Shown here one piece after another: positions 36,801 to 51,800 of a DNA stretch of 64,000 nt. The notes under the pieces were generated by a model. It worked only from the letters and a program-made list of their open reading frames with translations. It was not told where the DNA came from and ran no database searches. The DNA lies in contig NC_052117.1 in the NCBI RefSeq assembly GCF_012273895.1, positions 5,774,406 to 5,838,405 on the forward strand. Reading direction: 5' to 3'. The DNA comes from Zerene cesonia (Eukaryota; Arthropoda; Insecta; Lepidoptera; Pieridae). The first letter of the stretch is position 1; each line of letters opens with the position of its first letter. The position numbers and the translations under genes are program-made.

Positions 36801-39800
36801 TTATATTTTTGGCTTAGATTTTCGTGACGCAACAGGTAGATGTCTGTGAGAACCATAGTTATTTGATACAGTAAAATTTTCTAAATCGTGTATAATCTTC
36901 CCAGCGTGATACTGGCAGAATTGTACAAAGCAAAATTGCCATTAACAAAAAAAAAATAATTGAATATTTGATAGAGAGGTATCAATATCCTTTAAGAATT
37001 GTCTTGTTTTGTCGGATTCACCTCAACTTATTACACGACATCAGCTTTTTAAAATCTAGATCGTACTGCCCTTTATATAAATAGAACGAAGACTACCACT
37101 AACAAGTATCTAAATAATCCCCTCCCGCCACAACTTACACGTTATCTTTTATTTCACCGATATAACATAAAGTAGGATCACCTCAATGCAGTATATCTCG
37201 TCGCTTCTCCACACGCACACAGCCGCGACCCTAATCACACGCACACTACGACAAGGCTACCGCACAAGCGAACCCACCTCGATGCAGTATATCTCGTCGC
37301 TCCTGTCGGCGCAGTCGGGCACCTTGTCGCACAGCTTGTCGACGCGCACGCAGCCGCGCCCGTCGTTGCAGGGCGTGCTGTCCGCGTCGCACGCGTGTGC
37401 TCCCGCGCCCGCGCCCGCGCCCGCGCCCGCTCCCGCGCCCGCGCCTGCGCCCGCGCACCCGCGCTCGTCCGCGCCGTCCGCGCAGTCCTTCGCCGTGTCG
37501 CACACCCACGACAGGGGGATGCACACGCCTGAATGATTTATATCGTTCAATAACACATAATTATATCGAATGACTCCCCAAATTTTTATACACGAAATAA
37601 CGCTACCAGCAATTATAGTTGTAAAATTTCTCAGCACAATTATGATACATTATCAATGTAAGAACATCAATTATGGTGGTTTTTTTTCACCCGGTACAAA
37701 AATGAGAAATCTATATTTACAGGAATAATTTTGGTTTGGAATTATTTCCGGAATCTGTACCGTGAAAATTATCGCAAATAAAGGATATGAATGCTTTAGT
37801 GACATGCATTAATTGCAAACAATTGAAGAAAAAAAGCAAACAACTCTCTACCTGGCGAACATGTAAACTGGTTCTTCCCGCACTTATGCTTAGTGGCGTC
37901 GTGTTCCGGACTGATAGCACTCGCGTCGGGCACAACGAAACCGCACGCGGCCTCATCCGAATTATCCCCGCAATCGTTGATCCCGTCGCATCTCCACCAG
38001 TACGGTAAACAGTTTCCATTCTCGCACTTGAACATCCAGTCCAGACAAGAGCCGTTCGTTGGGAAATCCGGTTTGTCCGTGTTCGGTCGAGGTATCAACT
38101 TGGTGTGGCTCGACGTGTTGGTGCAGTTCTTCTCGTCGAACGCCTCGTCGTCGCTGCAGTCGTTTTCGCCGTCGCACACCTGGGCAGTGTTGAAAGATAA
38201 ACATTTATAGTCAAATAATATTAACAATAGATGTAAAAATTATCTCAATATGAGTAAAGTAGATAACTTATCATAACGACTCAGAAAATGCTACATAATG
38301 ATGTTTGTGATTGATATAGTTCATTATTATATGTTTAGTCTATGGCGTATTATTTTGCGATTGTAAATTTTACTATTTATACATTAATTTTAAATTCTGC
38401 GAATTTACAACGCGATTTAAAAATTACTTGATTGAATTATCACCATGCTCGCTATAAGTTCAAATCATAACGAGCTTACCTTTACGAAACGTTAAATCAC
38501 AGATAATTAGCGAAATCAAAAAAAAAAACTTATTTAGGACAACAAAGCACTCACCCAAGAGCTATAAATGCACTTGCCCGTCGGGCACCTGAACATATAG
38601 GGGCCGCAGGTGGACTGCCTGCATTTCTCGTCCGTCTCATCCTCCCCCGAGGGGCAGTCCAGCTCGCCGTCGCACACCCACGAGGTGGGGATGCACAGCT
38701 CGTGCAGGTCGTTGCCGCACGCGAACACGTTCACGCTGCACGTGAGGCTGTCGGGACGTTTTGGGGGGGTTTGCTGGAATGGGGGGGGGNNNNNNNNNNN
38801 NNNNNNNNNNNNNNNNNNNNNNNNNNNNNNNNNNNNNNNNNNNNNNNNNNNNNNNNNNNNNNNNNNNNNNNNNNNNNNNNNNNNNNNNNNNNNNNNNNNN
38901 NNNNNNNNNNNNNNNNNNNNNNNNNNNNNNNNNNNNNNNNNNNNNNNNNNNNNNNNNNNNNNNNNNNNNNNNNNNNNNNNNNNNNNNNNNNNNNNNNNNN
39001 NNNNNNNNNNNNNNNNNNNNNNNNNNNNNNNNNNNNNNNNNNNNNNNNNNNNNNNNNNNNNNNNNNNNNNNNNNNNNNNNNNNNNNNNNNNNNNNNNNNN
39101 NNNNNNNNNNNNNNNNNNNNNNNNNNNNNNNNNNNNNNNNNNNNNNNNNNNNNNNNNNNNNNNNNNNNNNNNNNNNNNNNNNNNNNNNNNNNNNNNNNNN
39201 NNNNNNNNNNNNNNNNNNNNNNNNNNNNNNNNNNNNNNNNNNNNNNNNNNNNNNNNNNNNNNNNNNNNNNNNNNNNNNNNNNNNNNNNNNNNNNNNNNNN
39301 NNNNNNNNNNNNNNNNNNNNNNNNNNNNNNNNNNNNNNNNNNNNNNNNNNNNNNNNNNNNNNNNNNNNNNNNNNNNNNNNNNNNNNNNNNNNNNNNNNNN
39401 NNNNNNNNNNNNNNNNNNNNNNNNNNNNNNNNNNNNNNNNNNNNNNNNNNNNNNNNNNNNNNNNNNNNNNNNNNNNNNNNNNNNNNNNNNNNNNNNNNNN
39501 NNNNNNNNNNNNNNNNNNNNNNNNNNNNNNNNNNNNNNNNNNNNNNNNNNNNNNNNNNNNNNNNNNNNNNNNNNNNNNNNNNNNNNNNNNNNNNNNNNNN
39601 NNNNNNNNNNNNNNNNNNNNNNNNNNNNNNNNNNNNNNNNNNNNNNNNNNNNNNNNNNNNNNNNNNNNNNNNNNNNNNNNNNNNNNNNNNNNNNNNNNNN
39701 NNNNNNNNNNNNNNNNNNNNNNNNNNNNNNNNNNNNNNNNNNNNNNNNNNNNNNNNNNNNNNNNNNNNNNNNNNNNNNNNNNNNNNNNNTCCAATGCGTA

Positions 39801-42800
39801 ATAGCGAATAATGTGGGTGATTAGTAGAACTCAACTTGCATAAGAATTTGAATTTTGCAATTTGTAATAAACAAAAATTTAATATTCAATAAGTGTTTTA
39901 AAGTCCATATTGATGTTTGATACACAAATATGTATTAAAATGTGTGTAAAATTAATCGATTTTTTTATATATTAATTAAGCCATCAAATTAAACATATTT
40001 AGAACATTATCGGAATAAAATCTAATTGATAAACTATGTCAGTACCGTGCAGTTGCGCTCATCAGATCCATCCTTGCAGTCGTTGTCTCCGTCACACAAC
40101 CATCTCTTTTCTATGCATTGTCCGTTTTGACATTGGAACTGAGTGTCTGTGCAGTTTTGTTTTACACAGTCTAAAAACAATATTATAATAAATTGATGTA
40201 TTTATTATTAAAACATTTTATTGTCCTACCAACATAAAGTACAAATTTATAATAAATAAGATACAACACAGATAGAGAAGTGATCTCTTCCAGGCTATCA
40301 ACTGTGAAAACATATATAGATACCAAAAATAAAATAAATGAAAAATTTACTTGAATTTCAATGATATATAAAAATAAACAAAAACATACAAGTAGCGGAA
40401 CTAGAATGAGAAAAAAGACTAACAACAAGAAAATATATTAAAATACTAATGTTCTCGTATCAACTGTAACATATTGTAACTGCACCTTTTGTAAACGTAA
40501 AGTACCAAGTACATACGTCACTAATTGTCATTTATGCCATATAATTCCATATAAACAAATCTTTTACAACAAGCCACCCCACCCCGTTACCATGACAGCG
40601 CCGCAGCACGCCGCCGTAACCATGACAACGCACCTTTCTCATCACTCATGTCCGTGCAATCGATATCGCCGTCGCACCGCCACTGCGGCATGTAGCAGCT
40701 GCCATCGGAGCACGCGACCATCGGCGGCGCGCACACGCAGCCGCTCTCGTCGGACATGTCGCCGCAGTCGTCGTTGCCGTCGCAGTGCCACGTGCTGGTG
40801 ATGCACATGCCGTTCTTGCACGTGAACTGCTCCTGGAAACGATTGGCGGCTTAGTGTTTGGCACCTTCTTTAATAAAATAAATTTAGTTTGTTTGTTTGA
40901 ACGCGCTTATCTCAGGAACTGCTGGTCCGTTTTGAAAAATTATTTCAGTTTTAGATAGCCCATTTATTGAGGAAGGTTATAGGCTATATATGTATTATGT
41001 ACCACGGGCGAAGGCGGGGCGGACTCGCTAGTAAGCTTATATAAGCTTGTCTTAATGTTTGAACGAAACCGACTCCTTTTGACTTCAAACAGATAGATTC
41101 AATAAAACTTTGTACACTTATTGAGGATCGGTGACAACGCAATAATTTCATGAATATATTCTATTTTTTAATTAGGATCGCCACATCTAAGTCATTTCTT
41201 AAAATATATTTATGTTTCAAAAAACTATAATCTTTTCAAATGCTGCATATTAACTGTGGCGTTTTGATCGTTTTATTTCAACACTGAGTTTATTAATTTA
41301 CGGTATGAACGTACACAAAGATTGAAACTTTTTTTTTTTTTTTTAAGAAATGGAATAAAGTGCATAAATTTGACAATAATCTATAAGAAATCTAGTTTAG
41401 TAGATATCAACACAATGCATATAATGAAATAATAAAAAACGTAAACGACTTACGGGTCCGCAAGTGCCAGCCTTCATTGGACACGTCATATTTGGCGCTG
41501 GTTCCATTCCATTGGGACACATGCATTTCCCATTAATTTTCTTGAATCCATCTGGACACAAACAACTGAACGTATGCCCTGGACCACCCAAGCAAAGAGT
41601 ATCACAACTTGTATTTTTGTATGAGCAAGCATTGCTTCCGTGCTGCATGAAATGTGCGAAAACTTTCAGATCCATGAGACCGCTGAAGGAGTTGTTGATC
41701 GTAATAACATTAGCCCCGGTGTCTTTATCGGCAATGAATATAGATTTCGCTTTCCAATCGTCCCAGTACATTTTGTCTTTCAAAACGGCGACCGCAAATG
41801 GATGGAAAACTTTCTCGTCATGCCATAAGATCCTTCTAATGTACTGTCCGTTTAAATCTGCACTCGCTATATAATCTTCCATAGCATCTACCCAATATAT
41901 TCTCTCAGCCATCTGATCAATTGTTATGCCATTTGGCCATTGTACTACGGGATGTGTGAACAGTTTCTTAACATTTGTACCGTCAAGGTTTGATCTGGAA
42001 ACTGATGGGTTTTTCCTATCCCAATCAGTCCAGAAGAGATATCCAGCTTTAGGATGTACAGCAATACCCCTGGGCTTTGACAATACTTTTGAGTCCAAAA
42101 TTGTAGTTCTCATTCTACCCATGCTAGTCAGATCTGTTCTGACCGCTTCAATTTTCTTCCTGGAACTATCCACAAAGAACAATACATTAGATATCCAATC
42201 TAACGCCATTCCTTCTATGCTGGCTAAATCAGTGTCCACTATGACTTCTTGGGTGTCGCCGTTATCGAAACACTGCCGGCTAATTTTATCATCTTCAATA
42301 TCAGCCCAATAAATGCAGTTATTTTTCATATCAAACTCAATCGCTACAATATTCTTTTGACCTTTAACGGGAATGATTGTCGAATTATCGGATAGATCTA
42401 TCCGGGCAATTTTTTCTCTCAAAGCGACTAATATGAACTCTGTAGGTTCTTCTAAGGGACAAGGTATCATGTCGGGTTCGTAGGGTGAGTAGAAAGGTGT
42501 TATACAAACGTCGCCGTCGATTTTTTTGTAACCTTTCGTGCGTTTATAGAAGTGCCCGGGCTGACATTCAGATGGAACAGCATAGGGATCGTAGTTATTG
42601 TAACGTGTGGACCGATTGCGCACGCAAACATTACTGGAAAGGGCGAACCCGAAATCGCATTCATAATCTCTGCGACCACATTCGCAAATCTCCTTCTTAA
42701 CCGGTCGGACATATCCGACGCCGTTGTAACAGTTCGTATGGGGCATTCGTCTATGGAAAATGTCCCTCTTCCCGAGAACGCACGATACCGTTGAATTTGG

Positions 42801-45800
42801 AAGTAATGGCGACCAAAACTTGTAATCATCATCCGTGCAATTGCGTGCGAACGTATTAAACAAGTCGATTGTGATAATTATCCACTGATGTTGCTCATTC
42901 GCCGACCCGAACATCGTAAACGTGGTTGTGTTCTCTCCCGGCTCTGTCATAAGTCCGTAAATGCGTAGGTCATCTGCATTGAACCTGAGACGCAAATTAT
43001 ATTTTTACAATCAATACAAATCAGATACAATAACAACAAATTGATAAGAGACATATTTGCCTATCAGTTAATACCAATTGTCAGTGACGTTGCGACTGTG
43101 ATAAGTATCGATTTGTTTATTAACAACAAAAAACTTATCACACAAATTACTTACTGATAAGAATTCCACTCCAAGCCTTCATTTGTTGAATACAATATTC
43201 GTCTAGTTTCGCCTCTTGATTTAAAATATTTTACGGCAACCAGTACACCGCCGTGGTCACCGTAGTTAAAGAAATAATAGTCCTTTAGAATTCTTTTCCA
43301 TGTGAGACCAGCATCTCGACTTATATATACTCCAGGAATACCTTTCAGCGATTTCCCAATGACTCCCGTTGCCATAATAATGCCGGGAGCCGATTTAGAG
43401 CTCATTATGCTGGCGGATCTAAAATGAACATTTTAATAAATAATCAAATGCATGGAAACAGGTATGATATAGCCACATAAATCTGCCCCTGTAATTAAAC
43501 CTTAAACCACAAACGTATAATCATAAAGAAATATGGTTCGTTCATTATGAAATCAATTCGACTATAAATCAATCGCTATAACAAAATCACAGCAGCATAT
43601 TTATGGGAATCTGTTTACTACCAATAAATTCACAAAGTATGTTGCACACGTAATCCACATTCAATTGCACACCCTTTAAGAAACACTTAAATTAAAAATC
43701 GGCCATAAATACAAAAAACTGTATGTGAACAAGATTCATATTTAATAGTGCCCACGTAAGCTTAATCGTATAATTGCTAATCTATAACGTGATCGCATAG
43801 TAAAATGTTATTAACTTTCGAATTGCCTAGGCATGAAGCATCACACAAAAAATTGTTACAACTGAAATAGTAACCCCACGCATCTATTCATATATTGAAA
43901 ACGTGCAATGAGGTGAAATAATTAGAATGATTCAATGATTTGTCAAATGAAAAAAGCAACCCACATAAAAGTCTTGCAAACCCATAAAACAATTAATAAA
44001 ACTCTATGTTAAACATAGATTCCCTAACAAAATGCAAACATATAATAAGCATTCTCTATAACACTCTGTTTTACCTCATATCATTATTTATGATATTTCC
44101 GGGTGGGCTGTAAAAAATTTAGGCACTTTTAGGTTGTATTTTTACAAAATAGAATGAAGCGATTCTGTGGTCATTTTATTTGTGTTGCTTATTAAATTTA
44201 CAAATGATTTTTATGGCAAATATCTCTATTCATTTTTAGCTACATTGTTGTTCTGTCCCCATTATTTTATTACTAGAAAATCTTACGTCACGTTAAGATT
44301 ATAAATAGGTAAAAAATAAAAAATATAAATTATAAAATATCGCCCTGTTGGTTTTATATTTATTCTACGATATTTTATATTCCTTATGCGTAACAAAGAC
44401 ACAAATATGTTAAGTATCGCGCTCAGGTGATATGAATTCGATAACCCTTTGTCATTTGCTAATTATTTATCAGTGATTTCTAAACGGCGAAAAATCTAGT
44501 CCCTTTTTTGTTATCTCTTAGGTATAAAGTATAGCTAAATATAATTAACATCCTATCGTGATTTCATATTTCATTACAATTCGACTACTGAATTAAATAC
44601 ACAAGGTTATCTCGCTTCTCGAATACACCTATTAAAACACATATTATTTAATGTTTTAAAGGTCGAAGAGTCAACATAGATACAAGAATGAAACATAGTC
44701 ATAAAAAATGTTTATAATTTTTTTTATCAGTTTAATAGTCCATCTTTATTACTAGTATATTGTTTGCATTTAAAGAGAAAGAAAAAATTAAGGATGATCG
44801 CTCTACAATAATTACATATATACCCAATTTAGTGAAATAACATTTTTTTAATACAATAATTCATAACAAAGCAAAGATAAAGCAAATTGTACAGATAAAA
44901 CAAATCCGTTAATACGATTATTTCACCACCAAAACGAAAAAATATCCAAAAATTATAGATCAACACTGTTATTTGAAAATCGCATTAATATAATAAGATT
45001 AAAGATAATTTAAAGCTCCGTCTACAAACACATCCAAAAAGGCGTGAGAGAAATAGACTTTAAGAAAATACTTTTAAAATACAAAATTGAATGAAGTTAA
45101 GTCTAAGTCCCATTAGAAACATGAGATGATATTAAATAGAGTTGATCGAATTATCCTCACCTTGTAACCGGATACAGTTGACTGAATTTCTGACATAAGT
45201 GTAGACTGCATGAGTTTTCAATGTGGCAATTGAGAGGTTTACCTAAAACAATTATGTATTATATGAACGTTGTGAATAAAAAGAGAAACGATGACATCTT
45301 CGGCCTCGATTTTATCCGTGAATGATTTCATCCATCCATTTGTATACTTGTCTTTAAAATTATTATAAAAAATGACAGTAGTACATAAAACTATTATATA
45401 AACTTTAAACAACTTCTTAAACAAAATTTTAAAATAAGTATATTTGTCTGTCCAAGATCGCCTCCTCAGTGCAGTGGTTAACGAACGAGCGTAAAAAACT
45501 GGAGGCCATGGGTTCTATTTACGATGTGGGTTCACAAATAAAAAATGTCTCGGTTTGACAGAACAAAGTAGACTTATCGTGAACCTCGCCGTAAAGAAAA
45601 TCGACCAGAGACAAAACAAACGAGTAGTGCATCTGCCCCATTACATATGGGGCAGGAACAGATGAGTAGTGTATATGCCCCATACCTACAGCGTATTTAA
45701 TCTTCACGCGTATGACACTTGCAAGCCTGATAAAAAGCCTGAGTTTGTGAGTTTTCCACGTTGAGACGTTGATTTGATTTTGCTTTTATCCTCAACCCGG

Positions 45801-48800
45801 ACGGAGCCGGGACGAGCGACTTGTAGTTTATAAATAAACGATTCGACAGACGATCTTATGTAAATCAGTCAGCTGGGTAAATTTAGGATGTAATTTTTCA
45901 AAAGTCGTTTTCTTAGAATGTTGTTATTATTGTCGTTTCAAAGGCATTTTCCTCTTTACGATTTTCCTTAATAAAATTACATCTACACTCAAATTATAAA
46001 TGCGAATGTATGTATGTCTGTCTTACCGATTGTTATGATTTTATGGCTGCCACGAGACCTATTTGTATAAAAATCACCAGCCAGGATAAACCTAGATTTT
46101 TTTCAATAATCAACACCGAATGCTTTGAAATAAGAAAAAAATGGCCTATGTATTTATTCGCAAGGGAATACATGGCACTATTGTAATAATGTATTATGTT
46201 GAAATTGCCATGTCCTAAATATTACTAATATAATTGTATAAATGTTAGACACAGTGAAAGCGAAAAAATGAGGCCAATACAGTAATTTGCTTATCATGTG
46301 TAACGCGTCACGCTAACACTCTGTGGAACTCTGTCTTTTTGGGAGTGAAGTCTAATAAACTACAATTCTATATTGTCATAAATACTTTTCACAATAGAAA
46401 AAAATAAGATGTTAAATATTTAGTCAGTACCTACAACCCATAACGAATATTTAATTAAATACTGTGAATACTTTACTTTTGAATAAGTGAAAGTCATTTG
46501 AATTTTTATTTGAAGTGGTTAATGTGCGAGAATGATTCGGGCTGGAGGTTTCAACGGACTGTAGATTTTACATATTTAAACATTTTTAATTGTAAGATAA
46601 TTTCAGTATTTTTTATTCCTTTATATTAAAAAACACAACAAGTTAACCGACCATTACTCACCATTCTCATCTTCAGCTGGCGGTGTGATAGGTGACCAGG
46701 TGACGCCGTGGTCAAACGTGATCAGCGATATTAAGTGTTCAGGCTCGACACTCTCAACCAGAGACTTGGAATTCACTTTCGACGCAATGTATATCCCTTT
46801 TAGACCTTCTACCCGATACAAGTCCGTAAATGGATCTTCTGTTACGTCTCTAGAATACATGAATAATTATTAAAATGTAAAATTGTAATCGTAAAGTATA
46901 CTATTAAACGGCTAACCTAATGAATTCATCTCAAAATACATATAATAACTCGTATATCATATCATAACAACAATTTTGGTCTTATCCTGGTAATAATAAA
47001 AAAATTAAAACGGAATTAACGTTAAATTAACTCAGTGCAACCTTCCTGTATTTAAGTTATGCGCAGTAGATGTATCAAAGAACATAACAAAGCCGGCTTA
47101 TTGCTGAATGTTACATTATATTATATATAATACATATACTAGAGTATATAATATTACACACGAACCATTTTAAACAAAATACAAAAATTTAATTTAAGAT
47201 CTCGACTATGCAGTTACATATTTCATTTAATATAAAGTTCTCTCTGCCTTATTCTTATCATTTAGTGGTATGAAAAATAGATGTTGGCCAATTTGAGAAT
47301 CTGAAGGTCTGAGGACCTATCCTTAAAATTTCATAAGAATCGGTGAAGCCGTTTGGGAGGAGTATGAGAGCGAATATTGCGACACGAGAATTTAATAAAA
47401 AAACGTTTAATATTATTATACCTATAGCGATCACCAATTGAAATTTTCATCAAATGAGAATGTGATATTCTTGGAGGTCTTTTTAACCATTTTCCTGTTT
47501 ACACACTATACATCAGACATTCAATTAATGAATAATAATGATGAATTTAAATTTAGATTATACTGATTTGTATACAGTAACCATCCAAGAAAAACTAAAT
47601 AAAAAGTTTATCCCAATTAACAAACAGTTTTTGCATTTCCAACTAACTTGTATGCAATAATTACTTTTTGCATACAAGCTATCATATATATTAAAATAAA
47701 ATATAGTTTAAAAAAACTAAAAAACACGCTTTTCAAGCACATCACATCAATAAGCTGTTAGCCCTTACGTAGAGGATACGTAAGGAAATTGTTAAATCCT
47801 GGCGCTCCTGATCAGGATAATGGGATAAACTTACTATATTACTCTATTGGCACCAATTCTTAATAAGTGTACAAAGTTTGAATGAAATCGGTTCGCGGGA
47901 AGTGGGAGAAAAACGGGTGTGAGTTACATACATACAAACATACAAGTGAAGCTAATAAAAGCGTGTTAAAAAAACTGTTCATATTCAGAATATATAACTA
48001 AAAAATAATAATACTCACTCCAGCCAACTGTGCTTCCAGTTGCCTTCGGGGAAATAGCACAAAATTTGTTTGAGACTCAGCACAAAGTTGTATTTCGTGA
48101 AGTTCCTGCTTATTTCCGATACATACAAGTTGGTTACACTCTCCGTGTGCATAACAGAGACGAATATACGTTTGTCCGTCACGTCCGCGATATGAAACTT
48201 CTTCAGATCCAACTCGGTTTGGAAATCTGCTCTGTAGAAAGGACCGCGTTGGTACGAAATGTACAAATCTACATTATTCTTCTGAAACAAATTCACAATT
48301 AATTAATTTGCGAGGTAAATTTAATACTGCGAAGAACGATCTAAATGTTATTGCAGTTATGATATACTTTCTTTCTCATACAAATAGAGCTGGAGAAATG
48401 AGACAGAATTTATCCGTTAACTGCTTTTAAGAATTTTTATATTTTGAAATAAGAAAATTATTTAATCAATATGTACTACAAAATTGCATATATCATTAAT
48501 AACGTGTTTGGACATCGATGATATGATCGAATTAGTATTTCCTAAAATCCTGTTTATAAATAATTTTAAACGTATAAAATATTTTATATGCTATCGTTTT
48601 ACAGAAAGTCGTATTTAACGTATTTTAGTAAGATACCTCATCATATCAGGTGTATAAATATTGACAAACAAACAAGATACATAATTAACACATGTATAAT
48701 ACAACCACTTAGGTCATAGACCGGTCAGAGACCTTATACACGCTAATGGAACAGTTAAACATATTACCTACTGTACTTTACTGATCCACAGGATCATTCC

Positions 48801-51800
48801 CTTTGTGATCATAAACACTATTTATCTTTTATGCTCTGTGTATTTGAGTACAATGTCAACCGTCAATGTTGTTCAGAAATTAGTTATAATAAAAAAAACA
48901 TTTAGTATTTATCCGGTATTGTTATAAAAACGGGTAAAAATATGAGTCATAGGATGTAACCATTTTATTAATCCTATCCTACTTCCCATCCTATCCTACT
49001 AATATTATAAATGCGAAAGTTTGTAAGGATGTGTATGTGTTTGTTGCTTTTTCACGCAAAAACTACCGAACCGATTGCAATGAAATTTGGTACGTAGACA
49101 GATGGACAACTGGAATAACATATAGGCAACTTTTTATCCCGATATTCCTACGGGATACGGACTTACGCGGGCGAAACCGCGGGGCGCAGCTAGTATGTAA
49201 TAAAATTTATATCAATGCCAAAAAGACTTAAATTTTTTGGTACGGAAGATATTTAAAATAATTTACATGACAAAAACGGTTATTTGTATTAATAAGTTAA
49301 ATTTTCAGACTTACTACTAACTGCCACTACTAACATATATTAATTATTATTAATCAATACAAAGGTCACCAATATGCACTCCATTGTATATCTACAACGG
49401 CGATCACTAAGCGATCATAACAATAAAGTACTAGTATGTGACTCACTTATATTCGGTTTGGCGGTTACTATGAATCATTCGTATTTTACATCGGAAATAA
49501 ACAAACAAAGAACTATCAGATATATAGATAATTAATATTTGTCGCTAAACTTCAAAATCAATGCTAAAACTACTGTCACATTACATTTCTTGGACCCTGA
49601 TTAATTTAAAAAAAAACGCTATTCGTGGTCTATAATAATGAAAACGAATAAAAAAAATAGAAATTTCACGAACACGCTCACCACATGATCCATACAGTGC
49701 ATATTACGGTAAGTTTAAAGCAAAAAATAATAATTTCAAGGAAAACTATTTACAAGCGCAATTAATTTAAATGTGATTTGTATTTCTCATAATTAGTTTA
49801 TATTATGTATATTCATCGACTTGCAGTTTAACCTGGTGTTTGTGAGGCTTCGCTTGAAGAAAGCCTTTGTAGCAAATTATACATTTCAAGTTCGATACCT
49901 TGTCGCAGAACAAAAGCAATACGTGTAGAAACAATTCATAGAAATGGTAGCCGGTACTGCGTATCCTCGTAACCTCTCCTGTTTCATACCTTCAATTTTA
50001 TAAGCATAGATGGAAGGACGGATTTTTTTTAGGTAATTAGTATATAGTAAAGCACTTTATTTTCAATATTTTTAATACGTCATAATAATATTAAAATGAG
50101 ATTAAGTAACAGTTGGAACGGTCATAAATTGGATGTCTGACCAAATTTTTTTGTAGTTACTCTTTAACTTACTTGTACGGAACCATTATCCTACGTTTTT
50201 TATTATCAACCGACTTCAAAAAGGAGGAGGTTCTTAATTGGACTGTATTCTTTTTTTTTTGTTTGTTACCTCATTACTTTTTATTGGGTGGACCAATTTT
50301 AATGATTCTTTTCATATTCAAACGCTGTTACTAATCATTTGGTCCCATTTAAATTTGGTCTAATTCTGACAATTTGAAGGCCGATTCGTTTTTTTTTTTT
50401 TTTGTTAAAAATAATCTTATTTTATTGTCAACCATTAGTATCTTGGTATATGAAAAATCAATTAATCTTTCCTCTATAAATTCCCTGTGTCTTATATTTA
50501 CCTCAAGGAAATCCATTAGCAGACGCAATAACAGCGTAAAAAATATGAGGTCGCGTGATCATTAGCAGTGTTATCTAATGATAATGAAAAAAACATTTAC
50601 TGAAGCCATAATTATATATAAATAAGTCAAATGAGTATAATAAACACATCATTGGTGAATTTTCATAATTGATTTTACGAGTTATGTAAGAGTCTAAAAG
50701 TGTAGATGTTTGTAGTATGTAGAACTATTCGTAACATTTTCTTACTAATTTATAAAAGTACAATATTATTTTATTGACATAAAAATATCTCCTAATCTAT
50801 GTATTTATATAATTTATATCAATACCCATACTAAAATTTAATTGTGGTGCATCACCAAAGCAAACAAATATAATAATTAATAATATAAAACAAATATATG
50901 AATTAATAATATTTATAAATAATTAATAATCAATGAAATTATATAGGTTCCTAGACTACTATCCATTCGCGTATTGGTGAACTTAATACTACATTATCAA
51001 CGTTTTATATAATTTAGATTTGAATATATCATTCATAACACTTAAAATAATATAAACATCAACAAATATAATCTTTAAAATATAGTCGAAACCTTATCCA
51101 GGCGTGTAAATACAGGTATACCCAACTTATGTTCTATTTTAGCTATTCAAATTATATTTTGTGTGAAAAATTAACCTACTTATAACATACACCCAGTTTG
51201 TAGGACTTATGGACATATCACATATTCCATATTCCAATAAAACAATACCGTTTTACCAATTATAAAAACGATGGTTATATATATAGTAAACACAGATACT
51301 CTCATGTGAAATTACTCAGTACCTACCCATCACGAGAGAAGTCTCTAGACGTAACTAACGTAAGCGATATAAATTCGTGCTCACATTATTCACTTGACTA
51401 ACCACATCCTTGCCGAGTGGAAATTTAGTAACATCAACTCTATTCAACGGTCGTCCCGTTATTTATTTTGTGCGTCAATCAAGTTCTACGCACCGTGTGA
51501 TAAAGGATAATCACACTAATATTATAAATGTGAAAGTTTGTCTGTTTGGATGTTTGTCCGTCAATCACGCTGAAACTACTGAACGACTTTACCAAATTTA
51601 ATCAAAATATCATTAAATTTGGTATACAGACTGGGTATGATCTAACTTGAGTGATAGGATACTTTTATTCCGAATAATGCTACCTTGAGATAAAGCAGGA
51701 ATCCTGACATCCGAGCGAAGCCGGGACGAACATTTAGTAAAGAATAATAAATACTATATAATTAGGAATGTTGCCTGTTGGGCAGAGGGAAAGACATTTG

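Noticed and set aside
38610..39834. Long open frames on both strands across 38790-39789
   Set aside because: They are produced by the N gap; the flanking real sequence is SORL1 exon, its shadow, or intron.
41464..42794. Plus-strand ORFs of up to 136 codons opposite SORL1 exon 9
   Set aside because: Antisense shadows of a long exon with clear homology on the minus strand.
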